Assembly: GCA_023213395.1 (NCBI GenBank)
Contig: CM041465.1
Span: 117,807,741 to 117,871,740 of the forward strand
Reading direction: 5' to 3'
Length of the DNA: 64,000 nucleotides
Source of the DNA: Cycas panzhihuaensis
Taxonomy: Eukaryota > Cycadophyta
The notes under the pieces were generated by a model. It saw only the letters and a program-made list of their open reading frames with translations. It did no database searches and had not been told where the DNA came from. Position numbers and translations under genes: made by a program. Shown here in pieces: positions 24,261-36,539 of the stretch (position 1 is its first letter; each line of letters begins with the position of its first letter).

Positions 24261-24399
24261 AAAAATAAATTTGTCATTAAGGATCTATTACACAAGTTCA
24301 AACGTATTACTTCAGAACCTGTTGATCATAACATAGGTCTCTATAGTATGACCAGTTTTCAAAATAATAAATCAAAATCTTTTAGTGCCTTCGTTGCCA

Positions 24400-25290
24400 A
24401 ATCTAACTTAGTCAACAATCTTTGGCATGCAAGATTTGGCCATACTAATTATGGCAAATTGTAATATTTAATTAAGCATGAAATAGTCCATGGTTTACCA
24501 CCATTAAACACTGTTTATGGTGTTTGTGAAGCACATGTGATGTAAACAACACATGGATCCATTCCCACATAAAACTCAATACCAAGCAACTGCTCCACTT
24601 AAACTTATCCACTCTGATATATGTGGACCTTTTCATGTACCATCATACTCAGGATCTCGTTATTTTGTTACATTCATTGATGATTATTCAAGAAAATGTT
24701 GGGTTTATATTCTCAAAACACGCAGTCAAGTGTTTGACATTTTCGTTGAATATAAAATGTTAGTGGAAAATTAATCTAATTCAAGAATCAAAATATTCTA
24801 ATCTAATAATGCTAAGGAATATTTAAATAGAAATTTTACCTCTTTCTGCAAATCACATAGAATTAAATTCCAACATTCAGTTGCATACACGCCTCAACAA
24901 AACGGTGTTGCTGAACGTAAAAACCGTACTTTTGTTGAAATGACTCGTTGCATGTTACATGCAAAGAATCTCAATTTAAAACTATGGGCAGAAGTAATTA
25001 ACTGCTCTAATTATTTATTAAATCATTTACCCAATAAATGTCTATAAAATGTCACTCCAGAACAGAAATGGTCTGGAAGAAAATCATTTGTCCAACATTT
25101 ATGAATTTTTGGCAGTATTGCATGGGGACATATCCCTCACAAAAAACGTAAAAAGTTAGATATAAAAAGTCAAAAATACATCTTCGTTGGCTATAGCAAA
25201 GAGAGTAAAGCCTATAAACTTTTAGATCCAGTCGCGCATAACATTTTTATTTTGCGTGATGTAGTATTTGATGAAGAATGATCTACTTCA
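24400..25290 (+). pseudogene. Copia C1 integrase
   Basis: The pre-integrase zinc region gives WHARFGHTNYGKL and CEAH (the second Cys is changed). The core starts with HSDICGP (first catalytic Asp kept) and FIDDYSRKCW. The second catalytic position reads SNNAKEY, so Asp has become Asn. The Glu is kept in NGVAERKNR at about 24905. A C-terminal GYSKESKAYKLLDP segment follows. In-frame stops at several CAA-, CAG- or CGA-like positions break the frame. Integrase lies before RT, diagnostic of Ty1/copia. Confidence 0.9.
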
Positions 25291-25669
25291 ACATCTACTT
25301 ATGTAGAACTTCCTGTTGAAGATTTGTTAACCAACACTTATTTGGTTGACGATTCTGATAAACAAGTTGATTCAGAAATCATAGATTCTTTATCAACTCA
25401 AGTCCAAAATTGGACCCTATTAGAACCCACTGAATCAGATCATTCTCTTCAAGCTAGTACATCAAATCAACCTCCAACCTCAGATTCAGTTACTCACAAG
25501 CAACCTGTTTAGGCAACCAAAATACTTGCTGATGCTGGATCTAATGTATGCAATCCTACTGATACTAGGCGCACACGTGTGCAAAAACTTCATGCAAATT
25601 TTGCCTTAATGGAAAAAATAATGGAAAACAATGATCCGAAAACTTTTAAATAAGCTAGTAACAATCCTG

Positions 25670-26640
25670 TATGGAAAGATGCTATGTAGACTGAATTTGT
25701 TGCCTTAATTAAAAATTCCACCTAGGATATTATTCCTCTCCCACTTGGGAAAAATGTAGTCGACTATAAATGGGTTTATAGGACTAAATATAATTCAGCA
25801 GGTGTAGTGGAAAAATATAAAACTTGCCTTGTTGCCAAAGGATTTTCCCAAATAGATGGCCTTGACTATAATGAAACCTTTACTCTTGTCACAAAGATGA
25901 ATACAATTAAGACAATTATTTCTCTTGCAGCCAAATTTGGTTGGGAAATCCACTAAATGGATGTTAAGAGTGCTTTCTTGAATAGTGATCTCAAAGAAGA
26001 TATTTACATGTCACAACCACCTGGATTCATTAAAAATCCTAATTTAGTCTGTAAACTTAAAAAATCTATTTATGGTTTAAAACAAGCTCCTCGTGCTTGG
26101 TATACCAAAGTCAATGATTATTTAATCTACATTGGATACACTAGATGTATTAATGATCCAAATCTTTATTTTAAACGTGAAGATGAAAATCTTACCATTC
26201 TAATTCTTTATGTTGATGACATTATTATCACTGGATTATCAACCCATAATATTCATCATCTCAAATCAACTTTAATAAACAAATTTGAAATGACTAATTT
26301 AGATCTATTACATTACTTTCTAGGTTTACAAGTTTCTCAAAATCAATCAAATATAACACTATCCCAACCTAAGTATATTCTCGATTTAATTCAGTAGTTT
26401 AACATGGAAAATGCTAAACCTGTATCTAATCCTTTATAATCAGGAGTTAAACTATCTACTGATTGTTCAACTCCATTATGTGATCTAACTCTATACAGAC
26501 AACTCATTGGTAGTCTAATTTATCTTACACATACCTGCCTTGACATTTCTTATGCTATTGCCTTATGCTCCCGATATATGCAATAACCATACAAATCTCA
26601 CTCGAAAGCAGCTAAACGAAACTTACGCTATCTAAAGAAT
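25670..26640 (+). pseudogene. Copia C1 reverse transcriptase
   Basis: Motifs in order: [43 protein letters not shown] (first catalytic Asp), [16 protein letters not shown], and [11 protein letters not shown] with the catalytic Asp pair intact at about 26210-26225. Then YFLGLQVSQ and the RT/RNase H linker with YRQLIGSLIYL and SYAIALCSRYM follow. Five or more in-frame TAG or TAA stops interrupt it, several where Gln or Trp is expected, for example at 25957, just before MDVKSAF. Confidence 0.92.
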
Positions 26641-26659
26641 ATTATATTTTATGGTTTAA

Positions 26660-27150
26660 CTTATAACTTTTGTAATAAACCACTAACATTAACTGGATAT
26701 ACAGATTCTAATTGGGCAGGTAATTCAAATGATCATAAATCTACTTCAGGTTATGTATTTTTTATTGATTCCTCATCTATTACATGGTCTAGCAAGAAAA
26801 TGCAGGCACTAGCATTATCAACAACTGAAGCTGAATATCGAGCATCAGTTGAAGCTGGTAAAGAAGCACTTTGGCTAAAATCACTACTAAATGAAATTGG
26901 TCTGACTCTAAACTCTTCAATTGAAATTAAAGTTGATAATCAAGGTGCAATTGCTATTGCTACTAATCCTGTTTCTCATTCTAGAACTAAACATATTGAA
27001 TTACATCAACATTTTATTCGTAATTTAGTTACTAATAATCTTGTTCTTTTGTCTTATTGTCCAACAGATTTATAGATTGATGACATTCTTATGAAGTCAT
27101 TAACTGAACCAAAGTTTTTACATCTTAGAGATTTATTGCAGATAAAATAA
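26660..27150 (+). pseudogene. Copia C1 RNase H
   Basis: The plus strand reads GYTDSNWAGN (first catalytic Asp), STTEAEYRASVEAGKEALWL (catalytic Glu) and VDNQGAIAIA (catalytic Asp), then SRTKHIELHQHFIR. All RNase H motifs are readable, with one TAG at 27073 near the end. The purine tract and 3' LTR follow 75 bp downstream. Confidence 0.92.
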
Positions 27151-27225
27151 GTCTCCATCAAAGGGGGATCACCGTGATGAAGCTCTTCTTTTCTCTCCAA
27201 TACAAAAGTTTACATTAAAGGGGGA

Positions 27226-27235
27226 TGTTAGATTA
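27226..27235 (+). other. Polypurine tract of copia C1
   Basis: TAAAGGGGGA lies directly before the TGTTAGATT start of the 3' LTR. Confidence 0.85.
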
Positions 27236-27654
27236 TATAATGTAAACTTATATTTCCTAATGTTATTATTTAAGTCACGTCTTAAAAATTATTTAAGTGA
27301 TTATAAAGTTGTAAACTTATGTTAAAAATTAATTGACTTGTGGATGGTCATTGAAATGCAGAACCGCATTCCAATGAACCTATGTCATATTTATTAGTCT
27401 CCTATATTCATGGAAGTGGTTCCAGGAATCTAAGAGGTCTATCCATATGCCTCAAACCAGGCTGTTTTAGGAGGTTGGTTATTATGTATTTTTAGTTTCA
27501 TTTATTTATTAATATAATTTAGATTAGGAGGTGGTTTTTCTTCCCTAGAAGGGGTTTTTCACCTGTCAACCCTGTGTACATATGCATTGTCATTTTCTGT
27601 GTCTCTCTTCTATTCCTGTGATATGATGACTGTGTGCATGTGCTTATTCTATCA
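27236..27654 (+). repeat. 3' LTR of copia C1
   Basis: 419 bp, the partner of 20047-20478, ending TTATTCTATCA and followed by the target duplicate AAAGT. Confidence 0.95.
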
Positions 27655-27659
27655 AAAGT

Positions 27660-28215
27660 CAATAACTAAACTTGAAATGAAAATAAAAAGCATGTATTTT
27701 TACTTACCTATGTTGGGATGAATGTGGGCTTCTTAAGTTGTAGAAAATACTTACGTCCTTTATAGTAGAGCCTCTTCAAATTTATATTATAAGATGGTGA
27801 ATGCCATCAATGATATCTTATATAGACTATTTATGCATTTATAAGAATAATAGGGAAAGAAAGTCTGACATAGGTTAGCCTTCTTAGTAAGTATTTGAAG
27901 AATGTTTCCCCTAGTTTATCCTTATTACTAAGAACTTCAAAGATGTGCTAAATAAGGTGGAGATTAACTTTACGGTATAATCCCTATGGCAAGCTTAAAA
28001 TCCATGACAAAACCTAAATGAACATAAGATGGGTTAGCATTGTTTATCCTTATTAGTGATTAGTTTTATAATAGTCTTAATTAGTTGAACGATTGTCTTA
28101 ATAGTCAAGGGAGTGGGATTAGAAGCCAAAGGTTATTGTCATAATTTAACCTCATTAATGAATGTAATTTAAAGGAGGAGTGGAGCTTAAGGACATAAAT
28201 GTTTTTCTACTTTTT
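27660..28215. other. Unassigned flank right of copia C1
   Basis: AT-rich DNA that continues the sequence left of 20042. I recognise no coding or terminal-repeat signature. It may belong to the 3' end of the old Tat element. Confidence 0.3.
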
Positions 28216-29013
<798 letters not shown>

Positions 29014-29439
29014 ACTAAACAAGATCACACTAAAGATGACATTAGGTGGATGTCCCTTTTGGAAGGCTATAGAGAGAGTGGTATGTATATGTTTGCATGG
29101 TAGTTTAAGATTATATTAGAGCACTAAGTAGTTTACACTTGTTATAGAGTAGTGGTAGTTATTTAAACTCATATTGGAGTATTAGATAGTTTACCCTCAT
29201 TTTAGAGACTTGATAGAAATGCCATGAGGAAGATAGCTCAAATGCTTTAACTTTGTTAATGGGCTCAAAAGCCCTATGAGTGAATGCTAACTTATGGTAA
29301 GCAATATTCAAGAATGGAAGTAACCACTTGATTAGTTTTAATGTTTTCTATCCATAGAATGTGTTGAATGACAACAACTAAGAACTAAGATAAGAGTGGC
29401 CTAACTAGGTTAGTGAGAGTATGCAATTGAGGTTAAACT

Positions 29440-29720
29440 TAGTAGACTTAGGTAAGTTGGCATATAATTAGTTGGGAGTTAGAAAGCAGTAGGATAGGGC
29501 TACATTAGACTTAGAGTATATCAGTGAGGGCTTCAATGATTACAGTCTACTTAACAATGTTATTGGTGGCTAAAGGGAGATAGATTCTAATGTAGGTTAA
29601 GATATGTCTTGTGAAGTCTTGAATGGTCTAGGCTATAGCAAAAGGGATAGGGTTCTCATGAATTCTCCTATCAATGTAAATGATCAATACCATGGGGAAT
29701 GCAATGGTAACTTAGATAAT
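29440..29720 (-). pseudogene. Old Tat element: relic of the second RNase H (aRNH)
   Basis: The plus-strand text around 29510-29570 (for example GAGGGCTTCAATGA and AATGTTATTGGTGGC) parallels 35810-35865 in the aRNH of the young Tat element. The match continues weakly to about 29695. It therefore marks the old Tat copy's aRNH, in the same minus orientation and downstream of its integrase (31850-32540). It has decayed past any open frame. Confidence 0.55.
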
Positions 29721-31845
29721 TTAATGAATACAAGGAACAAGGTAAGATCTAATCAATATGGCCAAGTTCCAAGTTTATAGGCTTACCTTTGACTATAAGT
29801 TGGTTGGAAATAAACCCCATGAGTGGCTAAATATCACTATTACTATAAGTTTTTAAAATTATTATTTCATCATCCAAGATTCCAAGCAAGTTTCAATCAT
29901 AATTAAGGCCATAGTTAGCCAAAATAGCCAAATTCAAAGGTCATTAATGACCTACAAATATGGACCCAAACTGCATATCATAGGTGGGAACAAAGTTGAC
30001 ACATGACTTACCCCTAATACTAACAAGGTAGTAGAAAATATATGTACAAATATATGATATAGTTATGGTGTTTATTATTTTGTGTATATATATTTTTGGG
30101 GATGTATCTGCACATATTTTTTTTATTTTTTAGGGAGGATGTCTCATCATATGATGGTTCAAATAAGGGTTATAGTAAACTAAGCATCATTGAACTTATT
30201 TTCTAAGCCATGTACTTGAATGAGTCCCAAACTAACCTCAAAACGTAAGCTAGATATGATTGTCATGTGACGTTCACTAGAACATGGTGGACATTGTTAT
30301 TATTTTGGATCTAAAAATATGCTATGATGATGAACCAATTCATGGGGGGCCAAGTCAACCAAGTAATAACAATATAATTTAACCAAATAAGACCATATAT
30401 GAACCTGAAAATAAGTTTATGAGGATCATATTGCTAATGGAACTGGGGTAGTTTGTACAAGTTATCTTTCAACATGTTTAATAGGGAAATGGGTAAGTAA
30501 GGGGCCTTTGAGAAGGCTCTCATGGTAGGATGGACCATCTTCTATAATGGGGATAAAATGAGTCTATTATAAGGGAGTACATCATTTGATTAGGCTAGTA
30601 GATGGTTACTTAAACTACAGGTTACACATGAGTAGAAATAATAATTTTATAGGGTAGTCGATTGTTTGAAAATTCTAACAAGAGGTGGTAAGCATAAGGC
30701 CTACAAAGAGCAAGTGCTAGATAGTAAGTCATACTTACAAACAAGAAGTAGTATTAAGAAGGTATCCCAAAATTAAGACTTTTGACAATAAATACTAGTA
30801 TGCATGGTGGGGATTACCTTGGGGCCTTTTTAGGCTAAAATATATATAGGGTGCTAGGGGTTTCTTAGAGAAATGGGCTTGTATAACTAGCATGAGGGAG
30901 TTTAATACTTTGAAATGAGCCTCTCAACTATGAGTAGTGATATGATAGAAGAGGATTACCTTAGGGGTAAAGCTTGGGACAATGGATGCATTAATAACAA
31001 TGAGTAATAGCCACTTAATATTTAGTTTAAACTTGGGTAGATAAAAAAGGACTATAGCAATGGTAAGGTTTGATGTGTAGAGTGAAAATTTATAGAAAAT
31101 AAGACCTAATGGCGCTGACAAGGAATATCTAGTTGTGGTGATTATAAAAATAGGGTTTTATTTGATTTTCATTTTTTAAAGTTAGAAAATTTTTAAAATA
31201 AGTTTTTAGACCTATTTGCTTTAAGAGTGATTATGGCTAAACTAGAAGTCAGATTGAGGTGAGGTTAGACCCACTAGATTCATTACATTGAGATAATGTA
31301 ATATGTAGTAGATATACGTATAAATACATATTATTATTTTTTGGTTTTTATTATTTTGTAATTTTATTTTTTTAGTTATCATTTTGGGAACGAATATTAA
31401 TAGGTGGTAATTTATGCTCATGATGGAGTATGAGTACCAACTTATACTCAAAGAGGAGTTAATACCCCCTTGAGGGTTCACCTAAGGGGTGAGATTTTTG
31501 CTCATAAGAGAGCACAAAATGTTGTAATAGGCATGGGGGATTGATATGACGTATTAGGCAAGAGTTTTATAGTGATTTAACTATCCTATTTTCACTTCTT
31601 CAATCATCAACTTAGAAAGTATTTTTGGGCTATACCTACTAGGATAGGTCACTATAGGTTAACCTCTTTAGTAGCTAAAGATTTAGAGGAAGTTTTATTT
31701 TAGACTTTTGATTGAATATGGGTACTTTAAGCTTATTTTGGTGTATTTATAGTAGTTTATGCTTATACCATAGTAGTAGTAATTTAGGCTAATTTTAAAG
31801 CTATGGAGAATTATTAGTTGTAGAATTGTTTGAGAAACTACCCTA
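29721..31845. other. Old Tat element: region between integrase and aRNH
   Basis: In the young copy the corresponding 3.6 kb holds the antisense PMD gene. Here about 2.1 kb remains. I could not recognise PMD in it with confidence; plus strand 30500-30560 is a weak candidate. The minus-strand ORFs at 30924-31121 and 31242-31481 resemble nothing known to me. Confidence 0.3.
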
Positions 31846-31849
31846 TAAT

Positions 31850-33150
31850 AAATTTCTTAAAGTTGAGGTCATCAAGGATAGTAATGCGATATGAACCATT
31901 AAAAAGATTTCCTAGAACCATGAATGGTCTAACCAATCAAGGGGCAAACTTGAGGAGATGATCATGTAGGCATTTGAGTTTGAGGACTTTATCCCCAGTG
32001 ATGAGCTTCTAAGGTTACAAATGTTTACTATAGGCCTTTTGAGTTTTAGTCCTGGAAGTTAGATTCCTTTGATACATGGTTAGGAAAGTCTCATCTTTAG
32101 TTTCCAAGTCTAAGTGGCATGCTTGGTAGTGCCACTCTTTAGTTATGAAATCTTTCATTGATACCCTCAAAGATAAGATCATAATTTCAAGTAAACAGAC
32201 TGTTTTTGACCCATAGATGAAGGGAAAGGATGTCATTCCTATGGAAATCCTAATGATATTTGATAAACCCATAGGGTAAGGTATAATTGGATGTGTTAAT
32301 CTCATTGGGACTTTGATACAATTTTCTTTAGAATGGATAGCAATGTTTTGTTATTGGTTTGAGAATAAAAGAGTGATAAGGTCTTATGGGTAATGTGAAA
32401 CTTGTCACATAACTTATCTACCTCCTTACTATAGAATGGGATTCTATTGTATGTAATCAAGACATATGGAACCCTAAAATTATAAATTATATGTTGAAAA
32501 ATAAATGTGACGATGACTTTCCTTGTGGTTAAAGACAAAGGAATTACTTCTACTTAGTTGGTAAAGCACTTAGTTATAAGGAGGATGGGGGCATAATAGC
32601 CCTGATTAGAATTAAGCCCTATTGAGAGAAGGGTCAATGGGACATAATGGCATTCAAATCCCGAGAAGGCTAATAGACAATGTTAGAGCACTCTTAGCAT
32701 TTTTCACATTTTTGTACATAGGCATGAGTATTCTTAAACATAGTGGATCAAAATAAACCCATTCATAGGATTCTTTTTGTCATTGATTATCCACCAAAGT
32801 GCCCTCTATAGATGCTATTGTGACAACTGTAGAGAATCTAATATGTCTCCTCAAGATTGATGCACTTAAGGAGGACCTCTTCATATGACTTCTTGTATAG
32901 GGTATTATGAATAAGGAAGTATTATCAAGTTGTGCCTCTTATGCATTATTTTACTTTATTACTTATATTATTAGGGTAAGCTTGATAGACTAAATAGAAA
33001 ATGATGTCACCATACCACTCGTCATTAATAGGGCTTTGTTCTTTAATCTGCCCTAGGGCCATGATAGCCTCATCAATTAAGGAGTCATCCATAGGAGTGT
33101 TTGTTAGGTTATGGAGAGATGTATCAACTAATTGCTCTACCATAATCATC
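31850..33150 (-). pseudogene. Old Tat element: integrase and RNase H-integrase linker (decayed)
   Basis: The minus strand at 32302-32538 reads FIFQHIIYNFRVPYVLITYN, KEVDKLCDKFHITHKTLS and LLSILKKIVSKSQ. These line up with the young Tat integrase (FIYQHII, KEMDKLCEKFKISHKTSS, LVNILKKTVAQSQ). The catalytic TDN reads TYN here. At 32015-32305 the integrase C-terminal LEIMILSLRVSMKDFI follows. At 32946-33149 EQLVDTSLHN...DDSLIDEAI parallels the linker of the young copy. It is an older relative of the element inserted beside it. Confidence 0.85.
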
Positions 33151-33446
33151 CCTTTCTTGGATTTTCTATTAAAGATCTATTAGTCGTATTCCTATAGGAA
33201 GACATCCCACTTCCTTGCTTGACCCATTAGATTATATTTCATCAATAAAAAATGAAGACTTGGACTGAATAATGACTTTTATTATGTTGCCAAGAAGGTA
33301 ATACCTCTATTTCTTTATAGTATAAATGAGAGTAAGCCATTCTTTCTCAATGAGGGTGTAATTTAGCTCTACCACCATGATAGCACAACTAATAAAATAA
33401 ATGGCATGCTCTACCCAAAATTCATCCTCTTAAGCTAGCATGGTTG
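33151..33446 (-). pseudogene. Old Tat element: RNase H, second part, up to the insertion
   Basis: The minus strand gives a decayed MLA.EDE segment at about 33425-33446. This is the direct continuation of the FILYTSSI segment found at 49100-49120 across the young Tat element. The two blocks are halves of one RNase H, cut by the insertion. Confidence 0.7.
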
Positions 33447-35240
33447 TGGACGCGCGTCTATGGGATAGCTACCTAACTAATAGGTGTGATGAGAGTGGGT
33501 GATGATATAATCGAAGGAGAGACCTATAAGAAAAGTAATTACCACGCAGAGCACCCCGTGCGCTGGAGCGTGAGTTCGGGACCTGCAATGGAATATGGCT
33601 ACTAAAAAGTGATCCTCCACCACCTCGAACGAAGGGTGAAGAGGCGTAGGATTAGCCTGGGTTGACCTAGGGACAGGATCCTCCCACCCTTGGATGGACG
33701 GAAGGGGAAGGAGAAGATCCAAGGAAGATAGATCAAGGGTGTGCCTAAATAAGCTAACTGGGTACACAAGCAACACGGGAGGCAAGAAGCTTGTGCGGCA
33801 AAGGAGAGGAGGAAAGGTAAAAGGGCGGTTCCTATAGCCTTCCCTATGGGTAACAAAGATGCGAGAAATAAAACCAATAAAGCATAACCGAAGAACAAAG
33901 TCAAATTTCCCTTTTGTTTTCCAATGTGTTAATTACTAAGAAGAAATCAAAAAGGAAAAAAGATGAGGTAGAGTAAGATATCACAATTGGGTGAGGCGTG
34001 CATGTGAAGACCTCCTCAAAGGACACCAAATTACTCCACGTGGCACATTGGATGCGAAATGTTGCGACAGATTCGGATGAGGGGCTCCCTTACCTTCCCC
34101 GGAAAAAATACCAAATGCGATGCCAAGGAAAGAAAGGAAGTAAATGCTAATAACTGAAGAAGTATGAAAGTACGATGTACATGAGGGCACTTAGACGATA
34201 TCCTCCACAATGGCAACCTCTCCCTTTTCGGAGAAAGGATACTAACATGCAATACGAGATTCTAACAACATATATCTATATAATGTAAATAAGAATCTAA
34301 ACGCACATACGTTAGTATCAACCCAACGAATGAAGCGTGAAAAAAGGGTAACCAAAAAAAGAAATGTGACCCCAGAAGCCTCAAGTGGCCTACCTCAACC
34401 TCCCCAAGGCCAAAGAGATGGTTGGAAATGGCAACAAGGAGGCAAAGAGGAGCTAAGGAACACGAAGAAAGTTGGTGACTTGTAAGTTGCCCAAACTGGA
34501 CTGAGCCTCAAACTTTTAGTAGCTAATGAAGGGCCAACAAACCCTTGCTTATGTGCCAAGGACAACACAAGGCAAGAGGGAGGATTTGGGGGGTTTCCTT
34601 CCCAAAGCCTATGATAAAACAACCCACTAAAAAGAGAAAACCAAACTCACAAGGACAGCAAGCAAGATAGAGCATTAATATCACAAGAAAAGTAATACAA
34701 ATCAAGAAATACCTGGGTGAGGACAGACTTGCCGGCGCCCAAGCGATGAAAAGAGGGGTGAGAGAGTTTGGGACCCTACTAAGGAGGTTGAAAGGAAACA
34801 CGATCTACTAAAACCTCTCCAAGGGGCCCTCCAAGGTGCGTGAGGGGGAGAATGTCAAGAGCAATCCAAAAGTGAGCAAAAGTCCTAAAAATGAGTAAAA
34901 ATGGCTTAAGTACTCAAACCAAACCCTAAAGCGGATGGAAATAAATGCGAAATTGCCATGGTGGATTTTAAAAATAACATGACAAAGACCAAGGGGGATG
35001 AGGAGACACCCTGGGGTAACAAGCCAACAAAACAGTCCAGAAAGAAAAAAAAAATAGGGCTCAGGAGGGTGGTTGAGTTGACCAAACGATGACGTCATCA
35101 TCCACGGGTGGAGGTGTAAAATAAGTGTAGACGAGGACAAAGTCACCCACTCATCAAAAAGGCGATGCGAATGCGAACATACATACCTACATACATACCA
35201 CCGAGCCGATGATTCATCCATCATGAAATGTGAAAATATC
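33447..35240 (-). repeat. 3' LTR of the young Tat element
   Basis: It is collinear with 46513-49093, from TGGACGCGCGTCTATGGG at the low end. It is shorter (about 1.8 kb against 2.6 kb) because many blocks of about 10-110 bp present in the other LTR are absent. The high-coordinate limit is approximate; no clear purine tract was found. Bases 35241-35559, up to the aRNH, hold nothing recognised. Confidence 0.8.
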
Positions 35241-35559
35241 GGGCAAGAGAGCCTCAACACCCAAAAGCGGTGCAATGGCGAATGTGTGTATATAGATATG
35301 TCAATTAAGATCATAACAGTAGGCAAGGGTGGGTCAGTGTCATAGGCGGAATGGGATGGATCTGACGCATGCGAGCCACCCGGGAACCCACCGGAAATCG
35401 AAAGGTGAGGAAGAGCATGCATAATCAAGTGAAAGAGTAAGCAAAGAGTAGGTACCATAGTTTTACCTCATTAGTAACCAGGTTTCGGAGGTGCGAATGG
35501 ATCGCAAAGCAAAGTGTGAGATGACCTGGGGCTTGGGCGATAGGAGCGCTAGACAAGCC

Positions 35560-36099
35560 TTAGGGACGGTTAGCAAGGAGAGGAAGGCGGCGCTCAAGGA
35601 TGAGGCAAACGAGACTATCTGCCTCAGCGTTGAGGGCCCAAGGGATATGCTGGATATCAACAGAATAAAAGCGGGCCAAGAGAGATCTGGCAGCAGAAGC
35701 AAGAGTCCTCAAGTAAGGGCATCACACCTGGTAAACATGGGTGAGATGAGACACCACAACTTTAGAGTCACAAAGCAGAACGATGGATCCATGATGGAAA
35801 CGGAGGGCATCAGTAAGGGCTTCAATAACAGCTGTATATTCAACTTTGTTATTGGTAGCCTCTGGGAGGAAGATCACAGAGCGGAGGAGATCATGTCCAG
35901 AAGGGCCGCGAAGAATCCATGCAGTGGTAGAAGGTCCAGGATTACCGCGGCTTCCATCATCGGTAAAGATGTAGATGGATATAGGTGACAAAAAATCCAG
36001 GCAAACAATAGATAATGAAAGCAACACTCGAAAGGCAAGCAGAAAGTGGCCGCGAAGGGTAGGAGGACCTAATAATGAGGTTACCCAGGGCGAGAGCAA
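35560..36099 (-). pseudogene. Young Tat element: archaeal-type RNase H (aRNH)
   Basis: Minus-strand translation from about 36015 reads IYIFTDDGSRGNPGPST, then NNKVEYTAVIEAL, LLCDSKVVVSHL, and ARFYSVDIQHIPWALNAEAD before a stop at 35560. The four acidic positions of RNase H are present (Asp in TDDG, Glu in VEYTA, Asp in CDSK, Asp in EAD). This is the second, host-like RNase H typical of the plant Tat branch, distinct from the RNase H fused to RT. One in-frame TGA at 35722-35724 interrupts it, at a place where Arg would fit. It lies 3.6 kb downstream of the integrase stop, beyond the antisense PMD gene, so expression would need splicing or a separate transcript. Confidence 0.8.
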
Positions 36100-36499
36100 G
36101 CAATCCGATCACCAGCAGATAGTGGTCAGAAGAAAAAGCCTCCTAGGGCACCAAAAGGCCGCTTTAGAAAGCGAGACATGCCCCCAGGCGGGGGAGCATT
36201 CCCTTTGGGGACCCCAAGAGCAAAAAAGGGTTGCAGAAATGAGTCCAGGGTGACAAAACGAGCCAAACGAGTATAAACTCGGGCACGCACGGGAGTAGTG
36301 CGCAAAACGATGCATAAGGGCCCTCGCAAAAGCGCGATAATGAGGCACCATAAATGCCCTCGCAAGGGAGGGCAGAAAGGGTATCAATAGAGCACAATGG
36401 GCGACAGGGCTATAAGGCAAAGGCAAACAGGGCAACGGGACGATCCCAACGACTGTTGCAGGGCCAAAAACGGAGGAAGTGCCCGTTGGGGCCCCCGCC

Positions 36500-36508
36500 T
36501 ATATAAGG
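36500..36508 (+). promoter_or_regulatory. TATA-like box for the antisense PMD gene
   Basis: TATATAAGG lies on the plus strand in GC-rich DNA, followed by an ORF-containing leader (36479-36697) with a PNFGTQREIDRRIEEAERA segment. Position and context suit a promoter directed against the retrotransposon's own transcription. Function is inferred only. Confidence 0.45.
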
Positions 36509-36539
36509 AAAACAACTGAAAATCGGATTCATTTTCACC

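Larger units (their letters stand above)
20047..27654 (+). mobile_element. Full-length copia retrotransposon C1
   Basis: A complete plus-strand Ty1/copia element of about 7.6 kb. It has LTRs at both ends, a primer site, gag, protease, integrase, RT and RNase H in copia order (integrase before RT), and a purine tract. Flanking AAAGT at 20042-20046 and 27655-27659 is a perfect 5-bp target duplication, so this is one insertion event. The pol reading frame has many stops and the element cannot be autonomous now. The leader (20480-22922) is unusually long at ~2.4 kb and carries antisense gene fragments. The LTRs differ at roughly 20 of about 415 positions by eye, mostly transitions. Confidence 0.95.

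Noticed and set aside
30480-30620. Possible PMD relic in the old Tat copy
   Set aside because: A few residues (GW...NGDKM) could align with the young PMD, but the match is too weak to call. It needs a proper alignment.
34808-35458. Minus-strand 216-codon ORF with many hydrophobic residues
   Set aside because: It runs through the 3' LTR of the young Tat element. The partner LTR lacks the frame and there is no domain.
35491-35988. Plus-strand 165-codon ORF
   Set aside because: It lies opposite the aRNH, which has the recognisable motifs on the minus strand. The plus ORF shows no domain and is a shadow.
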